Below, in pieces: positions 32,467 through 44,900 of a stretch of 64,000 nucleotides of DNA (within the stretch, counting starts at the first letter, position 1; each line of letters begins with the position of its first letter). Both the position numbers and the translations under genes were made by a program. The notes beneath the pieces are model-generated. The model ran no database searches. It was not told the DNA's origin and saw nothing but the letters and a program-made list of their open reading frames with translations. The DNA comes from Sthenelais limicola (lineage: Eukaryota > Annelida > Polychaeta > Phyllodocida > Sigalionidae), in the NCBI GenBank assembly GCA_942159475.1, contig OW804095.1, positions 94,935,740 to 94,999,739 of the forward strand, in the 5' to 3' direction.

Positions 32467-32868
32467 TAAGTGGGGTGCAATTAAAATATTCATATAGTAC
32501 GCATACTATAAAAGTGTAGTTGTCTAAAAATAGCTCTGATGTTACCTCTGCACTTCCGCCATCTCCGCAGAAACCCAAGGCTCTCCGCAGAGGCAGCATG
32601 TGAACAAATCCACACGGTTGGCGGTGCTTGGACTATCTCTGATACTTAGCTATACTTGTTTCATACTTTTTCAGTGATATCTGATGATATTTGATCAAGT
32701 TTTATGCCCTTATAATAAATATAGAACAGAACTCACTGGCAATGATAAAAAATCTATTGGATTGGATTCGTCCACATAAGCACGCTGCCTATGGCATCGT
32801 GCTTATGCAGACGAATCTCGTCCAATAAATTTCCGATTATTGCCAGTCCATTCCATTCTCTCTATTTA
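32467..32868 (+). repeat. Foldback element, family F1 (copy 2)
   Basis: It is about 80-85% alike by eye to 59334-59705, from ATAAGTGGGGTGC to CCATTCTCTCTAT. The 3' 130 bp is a palindrome in which TTCGTCCACATAAGCACGCT pairs with the reverse of AGCGTGCTTATG-type sequence; the tip is GCCTATGGCATCGTGC. No ORF is present. Confidence 0.7.
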
Positions 32869-33583
32869 TAGCATTAGTTCTGTGATATAGATATAAATAT
32901 AGATCCCAGATATACAATTCTCACGAAATGATCCGGTTGGATCGCAGATGGTCATAAATATAACTCCATTAAGATGTTTTAGTCTCTACATTCAATGGTC
33001 CAGGGATCTGAGACAGAGACTAAAAGGATTAATAACCGCCATTTTCAGCCTGCTGATGCACTAATGGGGTGAATTTGTCCTGTCTGCAACTAAAGGTTTT
33101 AGATTTGTCCATGTTTTAGCCTCGCGGGGCCGTACATATTTGGACAGTTTAGCGCATTTTCCATTCATATGAGTTAGTATTTTATATGTTGTTTGAGGCA
33201 AAATACACCGAGGAATAACGCACTTGCTTTAACTGAAGTTATACACAAGTAGAAAATGTATAAGCTATCATAATTTTCATGGATGATCCCCGTAAAGTAA
33301 ATTGCTGATGCCTGTAAAGCTGAAATACATTTTGTAAACAATGCCTATAAAGCGCAATTATGTGAGAAGTGATGCCTGTAAAATGTTGTTTTTTTAATAT
33401 CAAATAAATGGCTGTTATTTCTCATGGACTGCCTTTAAAACCACTATAATAGCCTGCCATATATATATATTATATCATGGAGCAATTCCACCGATTGGTC
33501 GACATATTTGACTACAAAATAGATTTTTGAATTTTTCACTTTTTAAAATTTATGATGAATTGATTGATAAATGTTCTAGCCAC
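32869..33583. other. Intergenic, nothing recognised
   Basis: AT-rich, with a local (TA)n run near 33462-33472. No exon or element was recognised. Confidence 0.4.
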
Positions 33584-34022
33584 TTCCCCTCCTTCCCCTC
33601 CCCCTCCCCCTCTCCCACTACTTGTTACACCTCGTTCCTCTTCCTCGTCCTCCTCCTCCACACTATACATATTACATACATCTTCTCCCCTCTACTTCCT
33701 CCTCCTGCCGTCCCCTCTTCCTCCCCCTTCTCCTTCTCCACTCGTTTCCCACTATTTGTTAGTTACACATCACATCCCTCCTCCCCCCCTTCCTTCCTTC
33801 TCCTGCCCCTCCTTCTCCCCCTTCTTTCCTCCTCCCCGTCCCTTCATGCTCTCCCATGGAAGAGGTGGAGGAGGGGTGGGAGAAGGAATTAAGGGGATGG
33901 AGGGGAGGTATGGTGTGTAACAGGTACGGTAGTGCGAGAAGGAGAGGATAAGAACTAAGGAGGAGGGGGAGAAGGAGGAGGGGAGAAAAAGGAAGATGGG
34001 AGAAGAAGAAGGGGAGGAAAAC
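33584..34022. repeat. Pyrimidine/purine foldback repeat
   Basis: About 270 bp of nearly pure pyrimidine (33584-33850) is followed by about 165 bp of nearly pure purine (33855-34020). Units carrying CACTACTTGTTACACC, CACTATTTGTTAGTTACAC and, inverted, GTGTGTAACAGGTACGGTAG punctuate both halves. The segment is therefore two direct units plus one inverted unit. The long Pro/Ser-rich open frames here are artefacts. Confidence 0.65.
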
Positions 34023-34282
34023 CTACAACATGATCTCAATTTAAGGACCATGCACAGACTCTCAGATGGAATATAGGCTTTGTCATTGTGTTAGAGCACC
34101 ATTAATGGTAAACTTGTAGTAAACATTTGGATAGATGCATTTAGGCTTCTCTGGGTTTGAAGGGAGAGGGGGGTAAATAATGTAAAAATATAGTGATGTG
34201 ATGTATGGATGGCCTATAATACCGCGTTTTGTGTCCTTAATTCCCATTTTTCGCAAAAGAAAATGTGCATAGAAGTTTAAAA

Positions 34283-34909
34283 TATGTGACCTGCTCTGCG
34301 AAAACGGGTCTTATGTGCTTGGATATGAAATGTAAAATGTGTTTTAGGACATAATATGCTGCAAAAATTATGTTGATACGAAAAACAGAAGCCGAGATAT
34401 GAAGTTCTGAAATATGATGTGTTGAAATGGGGTAAATAGCCGAAACTGCTGTACGGTTTTTACTTGCGGAACTTTAGTTAAACCCTTATATGATTTCAAA
34501 ATGTGCATCATTTAATAATTAAAATTAATCAATTAAATAATATATTGCCATTTTTCTGAAAATTTAAGTAATTCAAATCTGTTTTCAGTATCTTAATCAT
34601 CAGAAAATTCTCTTTTGACTTTATTTAAATTTGAAACAATTTGATGACATATAGGTTTCCATGGAAACCAGAATCCTGTTAAATGTCATTATTGATGATT
34701 TGGACGTTCCATTGAATTCATGGTTACCATGGCAACACTAACAAAATTTTCTCCAAATTTTAACGCCACGCTATAATCTGTGAAAAATTTCATTTTTAAT
34801 GGTTTTTTTAGTAAACTTTGTGTTTTTAACAGTTTTCCTGTTAAATAATGCCCCTAGGGCTATCCAAGTAAAAACCTATAAGACCCATAATCGCAGAGCA
34901 GGTCACATA
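34283..34909. mobile_element. Non-autonomous TIR element F4 with TA target duplication
   Basis: The terminal inverted repeats are about 30 bp. The left end is TATGTGACCTGCTCTGCGAA then GGGTCTTAT. The right end, reverse-complemented, is TATGTGACCTGCTCTGCGAT then GGGTCTTAT. Both ends carry TA, compatible with a TA target-site duplication and a Tc1/mariner-type or other TA-inserting superfamily. The inside is AT-rich with no transposase. Confidence 0.7.
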
Positions 34910-35232
34910 TGGTAAATTCTAGTTTTTTGGCGTAAAGGTAATTTTTCAAATAGGTCTGATTCAAAGTGGTTTTTCATACCATGAAACTAGATGTTCTGAA
35001 GTGTTTTTTTTTTCATAAATTGGTAAGGTTATCAATGGATATTAGCTCAGCGATAGGAAATGGGCCAAATGAAGCTCAAAGTAAGTATACCATGAGTCTG
35101 TTATATGATTTATTCAGATTCTTGCCACTTTCACTTAATATTTCTATACATATTTGTGTTTATTCCTTCATAAAATCAAGAAAACAATGTCTAGGCATAT
35201 GCACGGTATGTCTAGGGTTGACTATATTGTTG
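34910..35232. other. Intergenic, nothing recognised
   Basis: No convincing exon was recognised; short open frames lack motifs. Confidence 0.4.
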
Positions 35233-35747
35233 TAGTAGGGGTTGGGAGGCAGTGGAAGAGTGATGTATTGGGGTACATTCGTCCACCGCCAGGGGCGCTA
35301 GGGTTCCACACTGTGAGTGGACGGGGACCTGGCGGGAGGTATAAATAGGGGTAGATTTGGGGTTAAGTGCCAGTTGGAGCCCAGGCGGGGGAGAGCCCGG
35401 AGTGATACACAAGAAATAAATGGAGCCACTGATCGCTGCCGCACAATATATTTACTTGTTCCGTTGTTACTTCAAAGAAGACCTGTAGACTCGTCCATGC
35501 CCCGTCTGGGCGATGACCCCGCTTCGACCAACTCAAGTCATTAACTCATCTCAGAGATTCCTTGGACTGTGCGATCCCTGTCCAGGGAGGATATCATCTC
35601 TGCTAAGTCTCCTTTCCCCTTTTTATATCTCTCCTCCTGGAGTAGACTTTAACTTAACGAAAATATTGCATTACACTGAGATGAACGAGAGACGAACGAG
35701 GACGAACCATGTCTTTCTCTTTATTCAACCGATCTACTGATACAATC
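35233..35747 (+). mobile_element. Possible solo LTR
   Basis: A GC-richer block starts TGTAGTAGGGG and has a TATA box (GGTATAAATAGGGG, about 35338) and an AATAAA about 75 nt later (GAAATAAATGG, about 35415). It may end ACAATCA before TGGCGACAACA, which resembles a primer-binding site. These are the ordered signals of a retrotransposon LTR. No internal gag-pol follows and the boundaries and target duplication could not be confirmed. An isolated TATA promoter is the alternative. Confidence 0.3.
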
Positions 35748-35973
35748 ACCGATGGCGACAACAATATATACCTATCAAAAAGATATATACAATATTCAAA
35801 TAGAATCTCTACAAACATCATACAAAACGTAAAGTATTGTTAGTAAAGGGTCATTACAAATTTGATGTACAAATATATATATTTATTATTTTCTTTTTAC
35901 CCACAACATGTTTTGTTGTGCCTTATTGTGAAAACGACCCATTTTAGGAGTAGTGAGGCAGATATGTAAAACA

Positions 35974-36428
35974 ATTGTGCATTTTGCCATAAAAGCATGA
36001 AACTTGGTAGAGTTGTAGATTAGGGTCCCAGGATTAATTTCAGATATGGCGTCATCTTGAATTATTATTATTATGGCCATGGCGGTCATTTTTAAAATGG
36101 GTGACATCAAATAAGGGGAAATAGTCTGGCAATGGGGAAACCTAACTCAGAAATCCCAGAAAAGTCTTTTTCTCTCTTGATTTATTATCTATTGGGTCCC
36201 TAAATAACATTACTGTGCAGTCTGAAGTTCCTGACATTGAGAAATAAGAAATATTCAAGATGGCCACCACTGAACCCCGTAAATCTGCAAATTGGCATAT
36301 CTCTGCTTCTAATGGGGGTAGAATTATGTTCTAGATGTCTAAATATATGTTTATTTAGTCCTAGATAATCCTAGAACCCTAAACTACAACTCTGCCAGGT
36401 TTCATGCTTTTATGACAAAATGCACAAT
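35974..36428. repeat. Foldback element F5 with about 54-bp arms
   Basis: 35974-36026 (ATTGTGCATTTTGCCATAAA ... TTGTAGATTAGGGT) is the inverted counterpart of 36375-36428 (ACCCTAAACTACAACTCTGC ... TGCACAAT), about 88% by eye. The unrelated centre is about 350 bp. A non-autonomous DNA element is likely. Confidence 0.65.
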
Positions 36429-36429
36429 C

Positions 36430-37950
36430 CTTATGAATATTGTTACAAATTGTTATCGAACCTGGAATTGTCAATAATCCATTTTAGACCTCAAAAAAAT
36501 ACAGCACTTTTAATGGTGGATTTAATGAACCTCACAGATCAAGTCTCAAGTCAATATTCTTGAAGATATTGTGTAAAAACCTTATTTATGGACGCCAAAC
36601 AAATAGAATTAACCATATATATTAAACAGATCTGCTTTACAGGCATCATCCAGTTGCTTTACAGGCATCACCACAATCAATATCAGAATTGTTGACACAT
36701 TATACAGAAACCACCGTCGTGATGATTTGATAAGACAATTAATTTTTCATGATCAAATATCGAATATCATGTTTAATGATGATTCACATACATGTCAGAA
36801 CTATATAATTACCTAAACTCAGATGTAAACAATGACCACTTTTAATTGCATTCGCCATATATGTGATGAGGTAAAGCGTGTGACGGGGATCTGTGTCACA
36901 CCTGCGATTGGGTGAATGTGGCATTTATGTATTCGTCCATACAGCCACAGAACTCCAGCGACTGAGAGCGCAAGTTGGGTAATTAAGCTTATCATATATC
37001 GATGTCCAAAATATGCATAAGTATAGCACCTATGCATCACATATTGGATTAAACATTATTTTAAATGAACAATGCATGCATACGTTTAACACCATTTATT
37101 GCAGCTGTTTAATGTCAATGAAATCCTTCAAAACAACAGATTTTAAAAGGTGCATTCAGTGCGAATCACCGTCTGTTGCATGAAAGATTTCGACCAACTT
37201 GTTATCGCAATCATAAGCAATGCAGGCTAAATCACTGATAAAAAAGACAAGATGATCTCCCACGTGAACTATGACTTCCATATCAGTGCACCGTGCATGC
37301 ATCCATCCAGGCGGACGTAATGGCTTGTATTGTTTACTATGGTTTATGACCCGTCTTGACATAATATTTCAGGACAGTCGGTCTACGAACCCGGGACTAC
37401 AAACAGCTAGCTCTAGAGCGTTGACGGTTCATTTTAATATTCTTTATTAGGCAATAGTCCACAATGAATGGATACACCTATTTGGAGAAGTCGGTGCTCT
37501 TGTCCTGAATCCAAGATACAACACATAAGGATTAAAGGAAGCAGTTCAACATTTGCCAATTAGGGGTAGTACGTAATTGTAATTACTAGTATTCGGCTGC
37601 ATGGAACATGATATAAATGCATATTGTTATAGTCTCAAGACGATATCCATACAGTATAATGCTAGGACACTAAACTTGTTTGCCCTACATCCAGACTATA
37701 TAAACGGGACCTTGGAAAATAGGACCATCGCCGTGTTTATATTCTCAGACTTGGTTACTATAATTATGAAAGGCCGGTGGGACATTATTTGCAGATAATA
37801 TATGTGCAGCAACACTTTTATACTTTATATTCAAATGTTATACATTAAGCAAAAATGCAGACAATATCAATCCACGCTAACCAATGCTCCTTTAGATATA
37901 TGCATGATAGGTTTTCCCCCCTGATTTGTAGTCTACCACTTCATTCTAGG
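36430..37950. other. Intergenic upstream of OCA2, nothing recognised
   Basis: Minus-strand open frames at 36819-37040 and 37156-37362 show no motifs. A short duplication, GCTTTACAGGCATCA (near 36640 and 36658), is noted. Any OCA2 promoter or 5' UTR exon may lie here, but none was identified. Confidence 0.35.
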
Positions 37951-37954
37951 CTAA

Positions 37955-38110
37955 GAGTTGAGAGAGTCCCTTCAGACTGAGGGGAAGCCTCTCGCTCCAA
38001 ACCGCAAAATGTCATTAGAATCCCATTAGGACGCTACTCCAGTGTAAGGATGTCCATTAGCGCAGTTGGCGTCCAATCACTGACATACCATTATTATCTG
38101 ATCTGAGAGG
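37955..38110 (+). repeat. Dispersed repeat F6, copy 1
   Basis: Starts near GAGAGAGTCCCTTCAGACTG and runs through CTCCAAACCGCAAA and GGCGTCCAATCACTGACATACC to GATCTGAGAGG. It is shared with 48571-48735 in OCA2 intron 16, in the same orientation. It is non-coding. Confidence 0.65.
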
Positions 38111-38959
38111 CTCTGAGCCTATACACCGTTCTTGAAACCGGTTTAAGAGTCTCAACCTTTACTCCCAAATTGAATAGTATACTATTTTATCCCGTAAATT
38201 AAGGAAGGGCCTCACATGTTTTCGTTCAAGCATTGTGTATTATCTAGGATTAGTGGCCCAGTTAAAACATTAGAACAATAATGCATAACTTAGGTTTATA
38301 AATCTAAGTTATCTATAAGAAGGAGCTAGAAGGACTGTATGTCAAAGTGGGATCCGAACAGTGATTAGATGAAGTACCATCGGCATGTCTACATGTAGGC
38401 AGGGTAAAACGCAAAAGATTTTCATTGCGTCAATGACAAGTCCCTGCCAAGTATTTGCGTCATTATGGATGAGACTATAGGCGCTATAACAAAAATTTCA
38501 AAGATCAACACCACTATTTTCTTAGTCAAGGTGTGATTAAGGTGCATCTCTCAACTGTCTGGCAAGATTGGGAGCCGATCGGTCTATTTAATCTCCTGTA
38601 AATATAGCCCTACACATGTCTTGTGGGTCAGTGGTTATGTCACCCCAAACAGTCCATGCATGGACAGCCAGACGAGTACCTTTATCACCTCGTCTGTACA
38701 AATATTCCATCTAACAAGAGAATTCAACCATGTTCAAATGAGATTTGCAATCATTGATCTACATATTATATATATCATTGGTTTGGCTGCGTTCAACTTG
38801 AATGCATACATTTGTGAAATATTTTCTCTACGCCGATTTGTGATGGATATATGATATTCACAGGATACTACAAATTTAAAATAGAAAATACTCAAAATAG
38901 TCTATTATAAGTCATTATCCGATGTTTCCGGCGTTTGCAGGGCTCTGAATTTGAAAAGA

Positions 38960-41900
38960 ATGGAGATGACAGGCAAAGGTGGACTAGGTGAAGGGCATGC
39001 AGAAGCCAACGTTACATATAAGGTACCAAGTAGACAAAATTTGCCGACGAGGAAACGCAGTATGTCAGAGAAATCTCTACCTACCTTTTATGAGGCAGAT
39101 GAAACCACACCCTTAGTTTCCAATGGCAATGAAACGTAAGTAATTCATTTTGTGTTTCTGTCGTATTCAAAATAAAACCATTGCTTAAAGTCACAGTCTT
39201 TCATCCGTGGTATAAATGGAGAAAACATGACCGGTTATATTTCTTTCTAGGTTCAAGACATTGGATGATTTAACAGAATTCCCACATTCGCGGACCTACA
39301 ACAAGAAAGAGAAAATAATTCATATAGCTACCAATGTAAAGATTGCCCTTCTCTTTACTGTGGTCTTATCTTTTTCGGTAAGTCTGTTATTCTGTCGATC
39401 TACATTGGTATGTATTTTCAAGGACTAAAGCGATTAAGTGATCCGAATCCAGTGTCTAATTTCTGGGTGCAGTTCCCCATATTTTATTTTTCTCATCTTT
39501 CCAATAATATTTATCCAATGGGAGTCAACCACGAAAGATGTTTCCTCTCTTTTTCCCCTCCCACTTCTATGCAATTAGAATGGTCTTAGAAGAGACATGA
39601 CGCTTTATTAACTTTTTAGAATAAGAAAAAATCTTTTGATGACTATTGATGAATACACAGAGTTTGTAGGGCTCTATTAAAATCGAATTAAAGAATATGT
39701 GGGAGAAAGTGATTGTCTTATTTATTTCCCAAGAAGCACTGAGGGCGAACTTTATAGCTGCCTAAAGTTTTATTTGGCACTTCTAGCTTTAATTAGACAC
39801 GCTGGTGAGTTGTTATCGCCCGGAGCTATTAAGGCATATTCAATTTCAGAAATATATTAAAATAGGTTTTTATATATTCGTTTCAGATTTTATACTCGTG
39901 TTTCCCAGATTTGGTATACAATTGGCAACCATTTTCAGTATCAAGTACACAAAAGCATAGTAGGTATAGTTTTGTTCATGCGTTACCTCCATCATATATC
40001 AATTCTTGGAAACCTTTCACGTGTGTTAGATTTATATCGTGCAGTCGTGTGTATCTCTCTTATCATGTCTAATCGTCTTTGCCTTGAGCTTGTCCATTGC
40101 AAGGCAGCAGAATATCTAGACTAAAGGTCCCCATCTAATGATACAAACCCATAAACTAAATCAAATAATTTTATTATTATACGCAATATATATAAATGGG
40201 ATAAAATGTTAAAATGTTCATTATTAGATTATTACCGCCAAATATATAATATATTATGATATGTAATAATAAGTACAGTATGATATTTGTTTAGTCCCTT
40301 AGATTACCACTCGTTAGTTAACCTGTATGTAATCGCCTTTGAACTGCTTATTGTTCTTATAATTATATATATTGTTATACTATTGTGTTTTCCAGCTTTA
40401 GTTGTGGACAATCATATGGATTATCCAGTTCTGAAACTATATGTGAAGGGGAGATTAAGTTATAAGAATCCAAATGCATTTACCGACAACATCGTCATTA
40501 AAGTAAAAAACCCGGCCACAAATACTACAAAGGTTAGTATACTTCTCAAATTATTACACTACGATTTAATACCCGATGAAACTATAATGTGTAATCAGTC
40601 CAAAGATTGTCCATGTATAATTCCCACTTTATATTTGTTAGGCCTGAACAATCACTTTAATATAAATACAAACTCAAGCGATTGCTGTAGGATGAAGGCA
40701 AATGAATATTCTAAAAGGACTAAAATGGAGGCTTCTAATCAGTTAGGAATATTTATTGCTGACAAATATCATGTTCTTACTAAACTTGACTTTATTCTAT
40801 GCTCAATCCTTCCATAACGTAGTTACATTTGCCATTCGGAATTTAAATCGATGGAAAGATCTGTCATTGTTGTATTCCCTTGCTCGCTGCTTTTATTTGA
40901 TTTTCAGCTACATTGGTCATTAATATTTCCACCCTCTCTGCCAAGTCGGTCTGCAGAAAATTAACGATTGGCCTAGTGGGCCCTAAATGGCCAATACTTA
41001 TTCTAACCTTAAGTGGGGCTTACTCTTAAGTTACTTAGTGAATTATTGCGAGATTTCCCAATTATGTGTTGGGTTTTCTATCAGACAACATACTTCAAAT
41101 ATACTCTTTGCGCTTCTAGCCCTACCAAAATTAATTGTTTTTATTCAGTTTGTTGTGCTGGGGGAAAACAAATTTACTCTGAAGTTTGTGGGCCAAGGGA
41201 TGTACCATTGACTAAATTGGTCATTCAAGTAAATGGGTGTTGAGCGTGGCTTCAGCTAGCAGTTATTTATAACGGTTTTGACCAATTTGACCATCATCAG
41301 ATACAATAACTTTTGCGTGTTGGCTTACACACGTTTCCCTACAACTTTAATATATACAATTATTTTGATATGATATAATTATAACTTTTGCAGATTAGAA
41401 GAATTGTGCTCCAAAGAGATTCAAAGCAAGCGCCAGAAATAATTCAAAATATGAGAATAGATTTCGATAACGAAATGTAAGTACTTTAATACATGAAATA
41501 CATGGTGATATAGTAGAGAATCTGACTACCATTTGACACCCATATTTTCTGAATGGACTAATCTCAAACAATTTATGGCACAGGAAGGTGATGAGTTCAT
41601 GATTGTTGCCTTTTTTGTTTATATCCATACATTAATTATAATGATCATGTATAATATACGTGTTCAATGTCTGGAAATAAAATAGGTCGAAGCATTATAC
41701 TGTCACAACATTTCATTTTAATTTGTACTAAAAGTATAACTTGCAGATTATTTGTGTGGTTCAAGTGGCTGAAGAGGTGATAAATTGTGATATAAACTCA
41801 TATTATTACATATTGTACATGATAAAATATGTTTGACCAGATATCAAATTTCATCTAATGAAAAGCCGTCTTAAAGTTGCATTCACAGTTAACATTACGA

Positions 41901-44900
41901 GACCCCCTCCCCCAGAAAATGAAGATGAGAGTATAGGTGCTGGGAAATTGAAGTGTAGTGGTGAGTGGGATAGGCAAGTACAAATACATGGTTATTTAAA
42001 TTGATAAACAGGTCCCCTGTGACCGTTAATAGTAGGTCTTGGTGGGTGGGTAGAAAAGGAGAGGGGGTAGAGGTCAGGCTTGTCCGAAGAAGGTGGAGAA
42101 AGTGAGGTTGAAGCGTGAGCTGCTCCCCCTGGAGGATATTAAGGGAGATATAGTAGTTAGTGTGGAAGAGGTCCATGCACTTTGGGGGGGGGGGGGGGAG
42201 TCGTAATGCCACCCCATCGCCTGAGGCAATGAAAACAACATCGATACAAAACTGAAGATTTCCTATGATTTGTTCCATTCTTTTTCTATTCATCTATTTT
42301 TATTTTATTTTTACAACTTCTTTATTCAAAAACACCTGCCATCTGGGCATATACATTGCTAAATCATCATTGACAATACTCAAAAGAAATGAAATAGTAC
42401 CATCCCAGTATTATTTTCACATTTTTCTTATTCGGCTCATAAAATACTTTACTTATGCACTTAAAAATTCTGAACCATGTAGTTCGTATCTCTCCATATC
42501 TAATCATTAAAATATCTTTTTACAAATGTTCTATTCATCTATTTATAAGTCATTTGACCAACACCTTTGGGGGATTTCATCCAGTTGCTTTTGCTATACA
42601 GGGCTTCATAAAGGTCAACATAAAATATCTCCATAAGAGGCCTGCCAAAGTCATTTCCTGCAGTGGCTTCACTTATCATCGCCCACTGGCAGCCTTTTTC
42701 TCCCAGCAGATTCGACTTTAAATTCCTGTCTAAACATGCATAACAGCAGCAGACGATGGATGAATTCATTCAGTCATACTATGAGTAAATTTGGTAATAT
42801 TTTGTTGTCGTAATAGCTAAGAATGCAGCCATAAATAGATAGATTCAATAAACATTTTTTCAGAGTGAAGGACAGTTTCTTTGTAGAGGTGAGCAGCAAC
42901 TCGGTGGATCCCAAACCTGTGTCCGTCTTCTTTATACCTCTCTCAGTACAGGTAGAGAGTGGAGTCATAGCAGCAGCTGGCATTCTCATAGCGGTTTATG
43001 TCTTAATTATGTTTGAGGTAGGTCACAGTAACGATCCAATACGGTACATTTAAAGAGATAAACCACGGTTCAACAGGGGAAAAAAAACGGAAAATAACAT
43101 TTTGTGAAAGAACATGGTTAAGTATCTCTTAAAAGGATATTTTAGATTGTCGAAGTATATGAAACAGCCAGGAAATAAATAAGAGATGAATTAAGGCTGG
43201 GGATGTATGCTAGAGAATTTTTTGAGATGTACAAGAGAAATTGAGGAATGATATTTGACACTGTGATGTTTTTTTGAATAGAAAGGTATTGAATAGAGGT
43301 ATACTAGAATTTTAAGAGGTAATTTTGGATACAGTTTTCTGTTTATTTTTATTTCGAGAGGCAACGCCTGAGAACCATCCATGACGGACAGAGCGTATTT
43401 TGTAATGTATTAAATATTATATTGGCCTTTAACGAAATAAAAAAAAAAAAAAAAAAAAAAAAGTGATTCCAAAAAGCCAATAAAAACAATATGTCACCAG
43501 GTTATTTTTCATTTCAGGGAGCCCTGAAATTTATTACCGTTTACTATAGAGGTTTATGGGGAAAAGGACATTTTTTCCCATTTTTTCCCTTTTCCAGTAT
43601 AAAAAAACCTAAGAAAACTTTGTCTTAAAAATCTATAATATATACATAGCTTACATATTATTGCCTATTTTTGAAAAAAATATTCAGCTGAATTCGCATC
43701 CCGATGAGTTAAAAACAGGAATATTGAAGATTTTCGAATCTAAAATATTTTATCAAAATATGGTGGTCCCTAAAATGAAAAAAAAAAATATGGTGAGATC
43801 CATTTCTTTTTGCTTTTTGTTATCACCCAACCATGTTCTTCCTCAAGGCAAAGTTTGGAAAAAATATTGTGAATCCTTAATTCTCATGCATTAGTTCCTT
43901 GAACTCCCACCTGCAGCAGTGCATATGACAGTGGTCTATCTCTTTAAACAATCATTACCTTTATATCAATTATACTATCCTTTAAATTTATGGTAGGCCC
44001 TGTTACTAAATATAGATCTATGGTATTATTCTGGGTTTTATTCGAGGTAACAAAATATTCATAGTTAGTCATTTAGGTTCCTATTTTAAGTATTAAGGTA
44101 TAATTACATGGTGCAATAACCACAAATATATTATCGAACTAAATTATATTTCAAGTGGTATGCATCACAATTTCTTCTTCTTTTTTTTTACATATTTCAT
44201 AGTTGATTCACCGAACGATAGCTGCAATGCTAGGGGCCTTGATTGCTATTGCTGTCCTTGCTTCAACCAATGAGGTAAGCCCTATAATTGATACTTTTGA
44301 TACCTTTGTGAACAATGTATGTTTCAAGATAAGAAATATCATTTATAACATGGAAATTACCAACAAGTCCCAATATTGGCTGCGTAAATGTATTATGTTT
44401 GCGTCAACATGCAGGGATCAACATACAGTATTCTGACCCAGACACCTCTGCTATAACACCTTGATCGCAGAAACATGGCAAAATGCATTATTTCAATGGG
44501 AATGTGTTTTTCTTTTATAACCAGAAACCTTCCATGGAGACGGTGATTGGTTGGCTAGACTATGAGACTCTGAGTCTATTATTTGGCATGATGGTACTGG
44601 TTGCGATTCTGGTGGATACCGGAGTATTCGATTGGCTAGCCTTACAGGTAATACATTTACTTTCTCACTTCACCTGTGCAAGGGTATCATTCCATGTATG
44701 GCTTACTATCGATTGTTTTAAACCAATTATTTTTTACATCTCTCTTGATAGCTTTGCATATTATTTTATATAATTAGTGACGGCCATGGCGACTAACTTA
44801 TGTCGTTTTAAACGCTTGAAGGCAAGTACACGTATGTATACACATATCTAAAAAGTGCATGAATAGTCCCCTTTAAAATCCATATAATGCGGGTCTTAGA

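Noticed and set aside
40287..40817. 176-codon continuous ORF at OCA2 exon 4
   Set aside because: Only 40396-40532 is coding. The extensions on both sides are intron that happens to lack stops, as exon phases and homology show.
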